Shown here: positions 1 through 6,306 of the stretch, piece after piece
Layout of the letters: each line of letters begins with the position of its first letter
How positions within the stretch are numbered: the first letter of the stretch is position 1
The notes under the pieces: model-generated
Seen by the model: only the letters and a program-made list of their open reading frames with translations
Databases searched by the model: none
What the model was told of the DNA's origin: nothing
Position numbers and translations under genes: made by a program
Origin: CAZUEG01 sp043798775
GTDB taxonomy: Bacteria > Patescibacteriota > Minisyncoccia > Minisyncoccales > GWA2-46-15
Reading direction: 5' to 3'
Length of the DNA: 10,517 nucleotides
NCBI GenBank assembly: GCA_043798775.1
Contig: JAZDOL010000054.1
Span: 1-10,517, forward strand

Positions 1-434
1 TGTCGGCCACAATTCTAGACAAAAGAATTCAACGTGATTTTTTAAAATACCATAATCGCCAATTTAAAAATGTTCTAGAAGATTTGTTGCCCATTAGGTT
101 AATCAGTGAAATAATCCGCCAGGCAAAAATAAGTCCCGATAAAGTTGCTAACCTCATTACAAAAGAGGAGAGAAGACAAATAGTATCGCTATTAAAAGGA
201 ATCAAAATGACGGCAACCGGCTTAGCTGGTTACGATAACGCGATTATCACCACGGGCGGGATATCGTTAGAAGAAATTGATAATCGGACAATGAAATCAA
301 AAAAATATGATAATTTATATATCGCCGGCGAGTTGATAGATCTCGACGGACCGACCGGCGGTTATAATCTTCAATTATGCTGGACAACCGGCTATTTAGC
401 CGGCGAATCTGCGGCAAAACAAGTTATTAGATAA
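1..434 (+). CDS. BaiN/HI0933-family NAD(P)/FAD-dependent oxidoreductase, C-terminal part
   Basis: The reading frame is open from the left edge (first full codon at position 3), so this is the 3' end of a longer gene. A TTG at 84 inside it is not a credible start. The visible part is about 143 residues of a protein that is usually near 400. The C-terminal block is diagnostic: TTGGISLEEID, then NLYIAGELIDLDGPTGGYNLQ, then a WTTGYLAGESAAK tail. This is the second half of the FAD-binding fold in the HI0933/BaiN/RdsA flavoprotein family, where GGYNLQ contacts the FAD and the segment between holds the inserted domain. The family consists of soluble flavin oxidoreductases whose physiological substrate is mostly unknown; some members reduce bile-acid intermediates or act on aminoacetone. 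The N-terminal dinucleotide motif lies outside the window. The gene ends 16 nt before the next one, so the two may be co-transcribed. Confidence 0.88.
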   Translation, partial: SATILDKRIQRDFLKYHNRQFKNVLEDLLPIRLISEIIRQAKISPDKVANLITKEERRQIVSLLKGIKMTATGLAGYDNAIITTGGISLEEIDNRTMKSKKYDNLYIAGELIDLDGPTGGYNLQLCWTTGYLAGESAAKQVIR

Positions 435-450
435 AATAATGAGATAAAAT

Positions 451-963
451 ATGAAAAAGGCATATTTTTCACTTCTATCATTGATGATTATGATTCCAGC
501 CGTTGCTCTCGCTAATCCGATACCGGTAGGAATAAGTTATTCTCTTCCCGAGTCGTGGATTATTGCCACCCTTTTAATCGTTCCCGGAATATTAATTGAA
601 ATACTGGTTGCTTTGATTTATCTGGCAATCATCAATAAACCAAAACGATTAGCGTTTACCGTTTTCACGGTTAATATGATTTCGATGCCTCTTACTTGGT
701 ATTTGTTATCAGCGAAATTACCATTTTGGGGTGATATCGAAGTTTCCACGCTAATAACAATGTCGTGGCTGGGAGTATTGATTTACGAATTACTCATCGT
801 TGTTTTCGAAGCATTATTGGTTAGCATTGCGGTAAACAAAAAACTCCTTTTTATGGAAGTGTTAAGGATGTCTTTCTTTTGCAATCTGGCAAGTTTTCTG
901 GTCGGTCTTGCGGTAATTTACAAGATACTAATGATATTAAAGGCGCCAACGATGATTTATTAG
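451..963 (+). CDS. Hypothetical membrane protein with N-terminal signal-like segment (170 aa)
   Basis: I do not recognise the family. The protein opens with Lys-Lys and a hydrophobic stretch (residues 5-20) ending in ALA-N, which reads as a signal peptide that could be cleaved after residue 21. Four further hydrophobic segments follow, at roughly 36-62, 68-88, 100-128 and 138-163, separated by short basic loops such as INKPKR and AVNKK. A polytopic membrane protein is therefore clear, but there are no catalytic motifs. The ATG at 451 sits 16 nt after the flavoprotein stop with no good Shine-Dalgarno sequence, so expression from the upstream message is plausible. It ends 7 nt before a hairpin terminator. 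A transport, anchoring or accessory role is open. Confidence 0.75.
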   Translation: MKKAYFSLLSLMIMIPAVALANPIPVGISYSLPESWIIATLLIVPGILIEILVALIYLAIINKPKRLAFTVFTVNMISMPLTWYLLSAKLPFWGDIEVSTLITMSWLGVLIYELLIVVFEALLVSIAVNKKLLFMEVLRMSFFCNLASFLVGLAVIYKILMILKAPTMIY

Positions 964-970
964 AACGACA

Positions 971-1002
971 AAAAAACCATCAGTACAAACTGATGATTTT
1001 TT
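971..1002. terminator. Bidirectional Rho-independent terminator between convergent genes
   Basis: A perfect 7-bp stem (978-984 with 989-995, loop ACAA) is flanked by six A (971-976) and six T (997-1002). It therefore has a U-tract when read on either strand. It lies between the membrane protein ending at 963 (+) and the SGNH gene ending at 1048 (-), and fits a shared terminator for both. Confidence 0.85.
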
Positions 1003-1007
1003 GTTGT

Positions 1008-1046
1008 GTGTTCTTTCTGTGTGTTCTTTCTGTGTGTTCTTTCTGT
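1008..1046. repeat. Three exact copies of a 13-bp tandem repeat
   Basis: GTGTTCTTTCTGT occurs three times without a mismatch (1008-1020, 1021-1033, 1034-1046). The array fills the gap between the bidirectional terminator and the stop codon of the minus-strand SGNH gene. Because the copies are identical it is probably recent and likely to vary in copy number. It is noncoding in both annotated genes. Confidence 0.95.
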
Positions 1047-1047
1047 G

Positions 1048-2058
1048 CTATTTATCAGAGCTATCTGTATCAATCCTTGTCAGTAACAAATTTTTATTCA
1101 AGGCAGTTATCACTTCATCAACAATAAACAGAGCGCCAAATTGCGTTGCGTGAATCCCATCGCTCGCTCTTGCCAAATAAACTTTATCGTTTTTCCCCGG
1201 CAGATAGGCCGTATAGTTGCCATTTTTATCCGCTAACGTGTTCCATGTAGATAAGAATATCGCATTGTCATATCTTTTAACCGTTTTTTCAAAAACACTG
1301 TTCAGATTTTCTATTTTTGTTCTGTAGTACTCATCTCTGGCAATTGGGTTGCCGATCCATAGCGCGAAAACTTTATTATCTTTTAGAATATCAAGAAATG
1401 TGGCGACATTTTTACCGTAAATATCGTTCCAGTTATCGTCTCCATAATGAACTAATGTCTTACCATTAACATCTTTTATATCTTGAGCGTCGTTGGCTCC
1501 AAACATCACAATAACGATATTTGGTTTTACGCTATCAATCAATTTATTCAATTCGTCCTGCCAATTAAAATAATCGGGACGAGATAAGCCGGTAGAGTAT
1601 ACGCCATGGCGAACTATGGTTGTATTCTCGTAATTAAGCAATTCTTTTTCTAAAAGCGGGCCAAATCCTTCGGCGATAAACGAGTCGCCGACAATTAATA
1701 TATTAAAGGGGGCGCTTATTTTATCGCTATATTTACGAGCATTGCCGGGGGAATAAAATGGCGGGGGATAGTTAAAAATTAATGGCGATATTTTGAGATT
1801 GTTCCAGAACAAATCTTCTTTATCGAAAAAATATTGAACTCCTATGACATTCTTAACCATTTCACTAAAATCCGAATATGCGTTGCCGATCGTTTTCATA
1901 ACCTCCGTTTTAGCGCTTGGCGCCAATTTAGCAATTCTTCTGGATTCAAAAAAAGGAACGATCGCCAAAATAATCAGTAAAATCAATATCGCTTTTTGCG
2001 GTTCAGAAAATTTTGTTTTCGTTTTTGTGATATTCTTTACGCTTATCAATTCACTCAT
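1048..2058 (-). CDS. SGNH/GDSL hydrolase-like protein (DUF459 type), membrane-anchored; partner of the MBOAT
   Basis: The protein has 336 aa: a basic cytoplasmic start, one transmembrane segment (about residues 21-38), a linker, then an SGNH fold. The family blocks are visible: VGDSFIAEG with nucleophile Ser126 (block I), a glycine near 157 (block II), MFGANDAQD with Asn189 (block III) and SDGIHAT with the Asp300/His303 pair (block V). The DUF459 subfamily of SGNH hydrolases shares the GANDxQ and DGIHxT spelling. The catalytic domain is expected outside the membrane. It starts 2 nt after the MBOAT stop, so the two are almost certainly translated from one message. In known MBOAT-SGNH pairs (AlgI with AlgJ/AlgX, PatA with PatB) the MBOAT moves an acyl group across the membrane and the SGNH protein transfers it to a polysaccharide. 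Acyl transfer to a cell-surface glycan is inferred here; an esterase is the alternative. Confidence 0.87.
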   Translation of the reverse strand: MSELISVKNITKTKTKFSEPQKAILILLIILAIVPFFESRRIAKLAPSAKTEVMKTIGNAYSDFSEMVKNVIGVQYFFDKEDLFWNNLKISPLIFNYPPPFYSPGNARKYSDKISAPFNILIVGDSFIAEGFGPLLEKELLNYENTTIVRHGVYSTGLSRPDYFNWQDELNKLIDSVKPNIVIVMFGANDAQDIKDVNGKTLVHYGDDNWNDIYGKNVATFLDILKDNKVFALWIGNPIARDEYYRTKIENLNSVFEKTVKRYDNAIFLSTWNTLADKNGNYTAYLPGKNDKVYLARASDGIHATQFGALFIVDEVITALNKNLLLTRIDTDSSDK

Positions 2059-2060
2059 AC

Positions 2061-3479
2061 CTAGAAACTAAAATAAATAAAAGAAGGAACAATATCAGGG
2101 CCAAGATTCAATATTATTATCACAATCGCAGCAATAAACACCGCCTTTACGATAATCCCGAGATTTTTAAGCATATAAGCGAAAATCGATTTTATTTGTT
2201 CCTCGAAAATAAAAAGAATGATGGCAATTACTGTTAGATAAATAGCATAAATCGGAATTGCCTCGACGGGGGAGTGATAATTAAATAACTGCCGGATTAA
2301 TAGCAAACCATCGCTAATCGACTTTGATCGGAAAAATATCCAGCCAAAACTGATGAAGTTAAATGTTATTAGCCACATCGAAACATTATGTAGAATATGG
2401 CCTATTTTGCTCAATTTAGCGTCCGTCCGTATTCTAGGAAGAATATGCCCAAAAACCACGCCCACACCGTGCCAGAAGCCCCAGAATAGATAGTTTAAAC
2501 CACTGCCGTGCCATAAACCGCTAATTAACATTGTTGCCATTAAATTCACATATTTTCGGGTATCGCCTAAGCGATTTCCGCCCAGGGGAATATATAAATA
2601 ATCCCGTAGCCAAGAGGATAAACTGATGTGCCATCTTCGCCAAAAATCCGCAACCGATAATGCCCGATATGGAGCGTTGAAATTTATTGGCGATTTAAAT
2701 CCCATAAGCCCAGCTAAGCCGATTGCCATATCGGTATACCCGCTAAAGTCGCAATAGATAACAACGCTATACGCGTAAATAGCAATAAGAACTGCCAAAG
2801 ATGAGTGATTTTGTGGAACGCTAAATACGTTATCAACGATTGCCGCGCTTAAATAGCTGGCAAGAACCAATTTCTTGAAAAGTCCCGTTAAAATCATTGT
2901 AAAATACAGATCAATATTATCAATCGTTTTTGCGCCGCCATTTATCAGTTGCGGAAGAAATTCATTTGGCCGAGAAATTGGCCCTGATAATAATTGCGGA
3001 AAAAATGATACATAAATCGAATAATCCAAAAATGACGGCGCAAGAGAAATATTCTTACGGTAAATTTCAATTAAGAAAGAAATGATTCTTAATACATAAA
3101 AAGATAAGCCAATTGGCAATATAATATTATTAGTAATACTAATGGGGGAGAGATGAACGATATTCGCCAAGGCGTCGAATATGATTCTTAATGAATCAAA
3201 ATATTTGAAAAACACCAAAACCAGCAGATTAGCGCCGATGCCAACTGCCAGGAATAATTTTGGATATATTTTGCTTCGGCTAATAAAAACCGCTGATAAA
3301 TACGATAATCCGGTTAAAACAATAATCAGGAAAAGAAAATTATAATTCCATATCCCGTAAAAGAAATAACTTGTCGCTAATAGGAAAATCCGCCACAAAA
3401 GCGGCCATTTTTTTAATTGCCAATTCAGGAATAGTGCAACTAGAAAGAATACGAAAAATGTAAATGTGGGAAATAGCAT
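2061..3479 (-). CDS. MBOAT-family membrane-bound O-acyltransferase (AlgI-like)
   Basis: The protein has 472 aa, normal for bacterial AlgI/PatA/DltB-type enzymes, and is hydrophobic throughout. The family landmarks appear in order: SYFFYGIW near residues 37-44, FFPQLLSGPISR at 159-170, YCDFSGYTDMAIG at 242-254, DFWRRWHISLS at 278-288, YIPLGGNR at 296-303, and GLWHGSGLNYLFWGFWHG around 321-338 with the conserved histidine at 324. In this family the histidine lies in a membrane funnel and takes part in acyl transfer from a cytoplasmic donor to an extracellular acceptor. It has its own transcription unit: a terminator separates it from efp, and a TATAAT box sits 7 nt before the ATG. It precedes the SGNH gene by 2 nt. 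The final acceptor (peptidoglycan, exopolysaccharide or another glycan) cannot be read from the sequence, and no glycan-synthesis genes flank it. Confidence 0.93.
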   Translation of the reverse strand: MLFPTFTFFVFFLVALFLNWQLKKWPLLWRIFLLATSYFFYGIWNYNFLFLIIVLTGLSYLSAVFISRSKIYPKLFLAVGIGANLLVLVFFKYFDSLRIIFDALANIVHLSPISITNNIILPIGLSFYVLRIISFLIEIYRKNISLAPSFLDYSIYVSFFPQLLSGPISRPNEFLPQLINGGAKTIDNIDLYFTMILTGLFKKLVLASYLSAAIVDNVFSVPQNHSSLAVLIAIYAYSVVIYCDFSGYTDMAIGLAGLMGFKSPINFNAPYRALSVADFWRRWHISLSSWLRDYLYIPLGGNRLGDTRKYVNLMATMLISGLWHGSGLNYLFWGFWHGVGVVFGHILPRIRTDAKLSKIGHILHNVSMWLITFNFISFGWIFFRSKSISDGLLLIRQLFNYHSPVEAIPIYAIYLTVIAIILFIFEEQIKSIFAYMLKNLGIIVKAVFIAAIVIIILNLGPDIVPSFIYFSF

Positions 3480-3486
3480 ATAAAAT

Positions 3487-3516
3487 ATTATACATCAATT
3501 TATCACGAAAACAGAA
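3487..3516 (-). promoter_or_regulatory. Probable promoter of the MBOAT-SGNH unit, giving a nearly leaderless mRNA
   Basis: On the minus strand a perfect TATAAT (3487-3492) lies 7 nt before the ATG at 3479. A weak -35 candidate TTCTGT (3511-3516) is 18 nt upstream. Transcription would start at or within a base or two of the start codon. The promoter lies just downstream of the efp terminator, as expected for a new unit. Confidence 0.55.
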
Positions 3517-3522
3517 GAAATT

Positions 3523-3548
3523 AAAAATCCGAGACAGCTCGGATTTTT
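3523..3548 (-). terminator. Rho-independent terminator after efp
   Basis: A perfect 11-bp inverted repeat (3523-3533 and 3538-3548) with loop ACAG carries five A at one end and five T at the other. Its GC-rich core is TCCGAG/CTCGGA. On the minus strand it lies 16 nt after the efp stop and ends in a U-tract, closing the fmt-efp unit before the MBOAT promoter. Confidence 0.9.
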
Positions 3549-3564
3549 AGAATCTACATCAATA

Positions 3565-4128
3565 TCACTCAACCCTTCTGACATACTCTCCTGATTCGGT
3601 ATTAATCTCCACAATGTCGTCTTGCTTAACGAATAATGGGACATTCACAAGAGCCCCGGTTTCTATTGTCACTTGCTTATTACCCGATTGCGAGCGATCG
3701 CCCTTGACTCCCGGTGGCGCTTCAGTAACCCGATACGATACCTTAATCGGCAACCCGATACTGATAATATTTTCCTTGTATTGAAACGCTTCTACTTCTT
3801 GGTTTTGTTTTAGAAATTTAAGAGCATCTCCCACTTGCGACTCCTCAAGTTCAAATCTTTTTGATGGACTATCAATCATCGAAAAAATATATTTTCCCCG
3901 ATGTTCATAAATATATTTTGCCTGAAACTTAATAATCTCCGCCTCGAAAAAAGCATCCGATGGCTGAAATGTTCTGCTCATCGCGTTACCGGTTAAGAGA
4001 TTTTTTAATTTTGCCGTTAGAGTTGAGTGCCCCCTCCCTTTAAACATTAACGATGATTCGATAACCTCGTATGGCTGGCCATCAATGGTAATTTGCGCGC
4101 CTTTTTTTAAATCGTCGTAGTTAACCAT
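3565..4128 (-). CDS. efp: Translation elongation factor P
   Basis: The 187 aa match the normal EF-P length and three-domain layout: a KOW-like N-terminal domain (about 1-64), a central OB domain (about 65-125) and a C-terminal OB domain (about 130-187). The C-terminal block APPGVKGDRSQSGNKQVTIE, followed by TGALVNVPLFV, is the EF-P signature region, although the alanine usual three residues into it is valine here. EF-P binds between the P and E sites of the ribosome and rescues stalling at polyproline. The loop that reaches the peptidyl-transferase centre reads MFKGRGHST, placing Arg32 at the tip where E. coli has the modified Lys34. Arginine at this site is rhamnosylated by EarP in some bacteria; no such gene is visible here. 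The gene follows fmt by 16 nt with no Shine-Dalgarno sequence or promoter between, so they are probably co-transcribed, and it ends before a strong terminator. Confidence 0.96.
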   Translation of the reverse strand: MVNYDDLKKGAQITIDGQPYEVIESSLMFKGRGHSTLTAKLKNLLTGNAMSRTFQPSDAFFEAEIIKFQAKYIYEHRGKYIFSMIDSPSKRFELEESQVGDALKFLKQNQEVEAFQYKENIISIGLPIKVSYRVTEAPPGVKGDRSQSGNKQVTIETGALVNVPLFVKQDDIVEINTESGEYVRRVE

Positions 4129-4144
4129 ATTGGTAATGAGTTAA

Positions 4145-5155
4145 TTAGATTAGCATCACGCCGGCAAAATCCTTATGACCCATAAGAAAATCGCTTGCCG
4201 GCATTCTTTTTCCACCCTCTATCTGTAATTCATCGATTATCAGATAATCATCTTTACACATTACGGCAATCTTATCGTTAGTCGCAAGATATGTTTTTCC
4301 TGGACTGCCAGACGGACCTGTTTCCATCTTCTTTAAAACAAATGAATTGAATATTTTTAATGTTTTGCCGTTGTATTTCTCGGAAGAAATTCCGTTATAT
4401 TTCTTAAGAGAAATACCGTTATATTTATCCCCCTCGCAAGAAATGATCGTATAGGCGCTTGGCCACGGATCATATGCCCTAATTTGCCGTTCAATCTGCT
4501 CGGCGCTATTATTCCAGTTAATTCTACCGTCTTCTTTTGTAATAATTTTTGTATAAGTAGCTTTTTCGTCGTCTTGAATCTTTGATAAGGCACTCCCCTC
4601 AATTAACTTAGGAACAACATCGATTAGCAGTTCAGCGCCGATATGCGCTAACTGATCCGATAATTCTAAAAACTTAATTTTAGGATTAGTTAAATTGATG
4701 GTTCTTTCGGCAATAATCGGTCCATGATCGATTATCTCGTCCATCTTTATGATCATCACTCCTGTTTCCTTGTCGCCATTTAAAATTGTTGCCTGCAGTG
4801 GCGATGCTCCTCGCCAATTGGGAAGCAGAGAAGGATGAACATTAATAAACCCATACTTGGGAATTTCTAATACTTCTTTCGGAATGAGGCGGTTATAAGC
4901 GGCAACAATTACTAAATCCGGCTCAATTTCCCTGATTTTCTTCTCGAGATCTTCGTTGTCTTTTTTTGGATGATAAACCGGTAAATTATTGTTAATTGCT
5001 ATCATTTTTACCGCCGATGGGGAAGTAATCATTTCTCTTCCTTTCGGCTTATCGGTCCGACAGATTACCAAAGCCGGCCTTAAACCGACAATATTTGCCA
5101 TTTCTTCTAAAATAATCGCCCCAAAACTGAGGCCCCCGCAAAATATGATTTTCAT
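4145..5155 (-). CDS. fmt: Methionyl-tRNA formyltransferase
   Basis: Fmt formylates the amino group of initiator Met-tRNA using 10-formyl-tetrahydrofolate. The catalytic trio is present: Asn105 and His107 in NVHPSLLPNWRGASP, and Asp143 in DEIIDHGPII, matching E. coli Asn106/His108/Asp144. The SLLPxxRG motif contacts the folate pocket. The N-terminal Rossmann part begins IIFCGGLSFGA, a divergent form of the usual IVFxGTPxFA, and a basic loop RTDKPKGR follows as in tRNA-binding Fmt proteins. The C-terminal OB domain spans roughly 210-336. At 336 aa it is somewhat longer than the usual 305-315, largely because of a three-copy 8-residue repeat at residues 244-267. It is followed 16 nt later by efp. 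Upstream, a TATAAA box 8 nt before the ATG suggests its own promoter and a very short leader. A deformylase gene is not present next to it. Confidence 0.95.
   Translation of the reverse strand: MKIIFCGGLSFGAIILEEMANIVGLRPALVICRTDKPKGREMITSPSAVKMIAINNNLPVYHPKKDNEDLEKKIREIEPDLVIVAAYNRLIPKEVLEIPKYGFINVHPSLLPNWRGASPLQATILNGDKETGVMIIKMDEIIDHGPIIAERTINLTNPKIKFLELSDQLAHIGAELLIDVVPKLIEGSALSKIQDDEKATYTKIITKEDGRINWNNSAEQIERQIRAYDPWPSAYTIISCEGDKYNGISLKKYNGISSEKYNGKTLKIFNSFVLKKMETGPSGSPGKTYLATNDKIAVMCKDDYLIIDELQIEGGKRMPASDFLMGHKDFAGVMLI
4355..4426 (-). repeat. Three-copy 24-bp in-frame repeat inside fmt
   Basis: Residues 244-267 of Fmt read KYNGISLK, KYNGISSE, KYNGKTLK: three adjacent 8-residue units encoded by 24-bp repeats. 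The first two copies agree at 19 of 24 bases, and the third has drifted more. The repeat lies in the C-terminal tRNA-binding domain, probably a surface loop, and makes the protein longer than typical without breaking the frame. Confidence 0.9.
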
Positions 5156-5163
5156 AATTCTAA

Positions 5164-5190
5164 TTTATACAAAAAATATAGTTTGGTCAA
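5164..5190 (-). promoter_or_regulatory. Candidate fmt promoter
   Basis: On the minus strand TATAAA (5164-5169) lies 8 nt before the fmt ATG. TTGACC (5185-5190) is a 5/6 match to the -35 consensus, with a spacer of 15 nt, shorter than ideal. If it is real, the fmt-efp message has almost no leader. Read-through from the 161-aa gene is the alternative, since no clear terminator lies in the 62-nt gap. Confidence 0.4.
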
Positions 5191-5217
5191 ACAACATTAC
5201 CTTGAATTTTACAGCCA

Positions 5218-5703
5218 TTAGTCAACTATTTTCCACTCTATTTCTTTCTCTTTAGCGCCAAACTCCAACCAGTCGCCACTTTTATTTATCACGAACCATT
5301 TCTTTTTTGTTTCGCTCCATATCATCGGATCGTTGCGATAAAACGGTTTTTTAACAATTTCTTTTGGTTTTAACCGGTCAAGCTCCAGCCATTTTTTAAA
5401 CACTGTCTCGATAGCGTAATCAAGTTTTCTGGAATTTGCCCACGTAGCAACACGAGTTATCGCGTCTTTTGCTTTTTTAACCGAACCCGCCAATTCCAGT
5501 AATTGTTTTGCCGGGCGAGTAAACCGCGAGTAGATAATTTTTCTTTTTCTAGCGTTGTCTTTTATTTCGTCCAAACTAAATCCCTTGGTATAAAAAAAGT
5601 GATTAACGATTTCCTGAATCGCCGTTTCCTTTTCTACCTGCTTTTCTGTCTGCTTTTTCGTTATTTTTCTAACGACTGTTTTTTTGATCGCTTTCTTGGT
5701 CAT
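5218..5703 (-). CDS. Conserved-looking hypothetical protein, 161 aa, with lysine-rich N-terminus
   Basis: I do not assign a family. The first 25 or so residues are dominated by Lys, Thr, Glu and Gln and look like a disordered basic tail. Residues 27-115 are mostly helical, with the stretch FSLDEIKDNARKRKIIYSRF, a segment RVATWANSRKLDYA and an amphipathic ETVFKKWLELD. The C-terminus (about 118-160) changes character: KPFYRNDPMIWSETKKKWFV and then SGDWLEFGAKEKEIEWK suggest a small beta-rich module with conserved Trp and Pro. I have the impression of similar DPM...KW.VI...WLEF tails in Patescibacteria hypotheticals, which is recall only. Predicted to be cytosolic, with no signal or membrane segment. 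A nucleic-acid-binding role would fit the basic tail but is not shown. It has its own promoter 6 nt before the ATG, and lies between the AMMECR1 operon and fmt. Confidence 0.8.
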   Translation of the reverse strand: MTKKAIKKTVVRKITKKQTEKQVEKETAIQEIVNHFFYTKGFSLDEIKDNARKRKIIYSRFTRPAKQLLELAGSVKKAKDAITRVATWANSRKLDYAIETVFKKWLELDRLKPKEIVKKPFYRNDPMIWSETKKKWFVINKSGDWLEFGAKEKEIEWKIVD

Positions 5704-5709
5704 TTGATC

Positions 5710-5737
5710 ATTATACTTTATCTAACCGTTTTGTTAA
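5710..5737 (-). promoter_or_regulatory. Strong promoter for the 161-aa gene, leaderless arrangement
   Basis: On the minus strand, TTAACA (5732-5737, 5 of 6 to consensus), a 16-nt spacer and a perfect TATAAT (5710-5715) stand in order. The ATG follows 6 nt after the -10 box, so the transcript would begin at the start codon or one base beside it. The -35 lies inside one copy of the direct repeat that duplicates the end of the AMMECR1 gene. Confidence 0.65.
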
Positions 5738-5800
5738 TCGGCGTATCGATATGTTCAACCTACGAGGTTGAACATATTCGGGTTTTGTTAATCGCTGTAT
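5728..5800. repeat. 19-bp direct repeats flanking the palindrome
   Basis: Positions 5728-5746 and 5782-5800 agree at 17 of 19 bases, including the exact 13-mer GTTTTGTTAATCG. The right copy contains the last codons and stop of the AMMECR1 gene (Tyr-Ser-Asp-stop). The left copy would read Tyr-Ala-Asp-stop in the same register. The 35 bp between them carry the palindrome. Confidence 0.85.
5749..5777. promoter_or_regulatory. Perfect 13-bp palindrome (possible operator or small repeat element)
   Basis: ATATGTTCAACCT, a 3-nt centre ACG and AGGTTGAACATAT form a perfect inverted repeat (5749-5761 with 5765-5777). There is no T-run on either side, so it does not look like an intrinsic terminator. 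It lies just upstream of the minus-strand promoter of the 161-aa gene and just after the AMMECR1 stop. A dimeric regulator site or a mobile hairpin repeat both fit. Confidence 0.7.
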
Positions 5801-6306
5801 TTCTCCGCGGTAAAGCGGTACAAAATAATCTTTTCTTTTTCGAGATTGATTCCCGCTTTTTGAACGGCAATCGATATTTGTTCGTTAATACCGTTAATCC
5901 CGTCAAGATCGGGAAGCAGCAATCCGGTCCGGCCGGAAGATGCTCCTTTTACGACTACTCCGTATTTTTTGGGGTTTAATTCGCTTTTATTGTCTATTTT
6001 TTCGGGTGGATTCAAAACATATACCGCATACGACAAATCGCCTAATTCATCTTTTTTAATTTTACTAAAACGATAATCGTTTACCGCCGCGCTTATGGCG
6101 TTATCGATAATTTCCAGCGCCAAATTTTCTTTAATTGGTTGATATGTGCCAACACAGCCACGAAGCTTGCTATGACTCTCGATTGTTACAAATACTCCAT
6201 TATGCTTGGTAAATTCTTGAGGAATTGGAAAGGGGGGATTTATTGTTACCCCATTTAAAATATATGTTTCAACAGCTAATTTTGCCAAATAGATATATGA
6301 ACTCAT
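5788..6306 (-). CDS. amrA: AMMECR1-domain protein (AmmeMemoRadiSam system protein A)
   Basis: The 172 aa make a single AMMECR1 domain. Marks of the family are GVFVTIESHSKLRGCVGTYQ (the LRGCIG motif, here residues 48-53), the helix AISAAVNDYRF that corresponds to the AAxxDPRF segment, and GRTGLLLPDLDGI near 125-137. The human homologue is AMMECR1; the biochemical role of the domain is not settled. Its neighbours give the context: the upstream gene overlaps it by 4 bp (ATGA), and the next one upstream is a radical SAM enzyme, the arrangement named AmmeMemoRadiSam in protein-family databases. It is cytosolic with no signal. The internal loop is normal in size, and the tail ends in YRFTAEKYSD. 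A copy of the last codons lies downstream as a direct repeat. Translation is probably coupled to the gene before it. Confidence 0.92.
   Translation of the reverse strand: MSSYIYLAKLAVETYILNGVTINPPFPIPQEFTKHNGVFVTIESHSKLRGCVGTYQPIKENLALEIIDNAISAAVNDYRFSKIKKDELGDLSYAVYVLNPPEKIDNKSELNPKKYGVVVKGASSGRTGLLLPDLDGINGINEQISIAVQKAGINLEKEKIILYRFTAEKYSD

Noticed and set aside
879..1127. An 82-codon plus-strand frame crossing the terminator and tandem repeat
   Set aside because: It overlaps the end of the membrane protein and the convergent SGNH gene, and its central part is only translation of the 13-bp repeat. No coding signal of its own.
5181..5192. Small palindrome GTTTGGTCAAAC as a terminator of the 161-aa gene
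   Set aside because: The stem is 5 bp with a 2-nt loop, which cannot form a stable hairpin. The bases are better explained as part of the fmt -35 region.
5749..5777. The palindrome as a CRISPR repeat or intrinsic terminator
   Set aside because: There is a single copy with no spacers, and no T-tract follows the stem on either strand.
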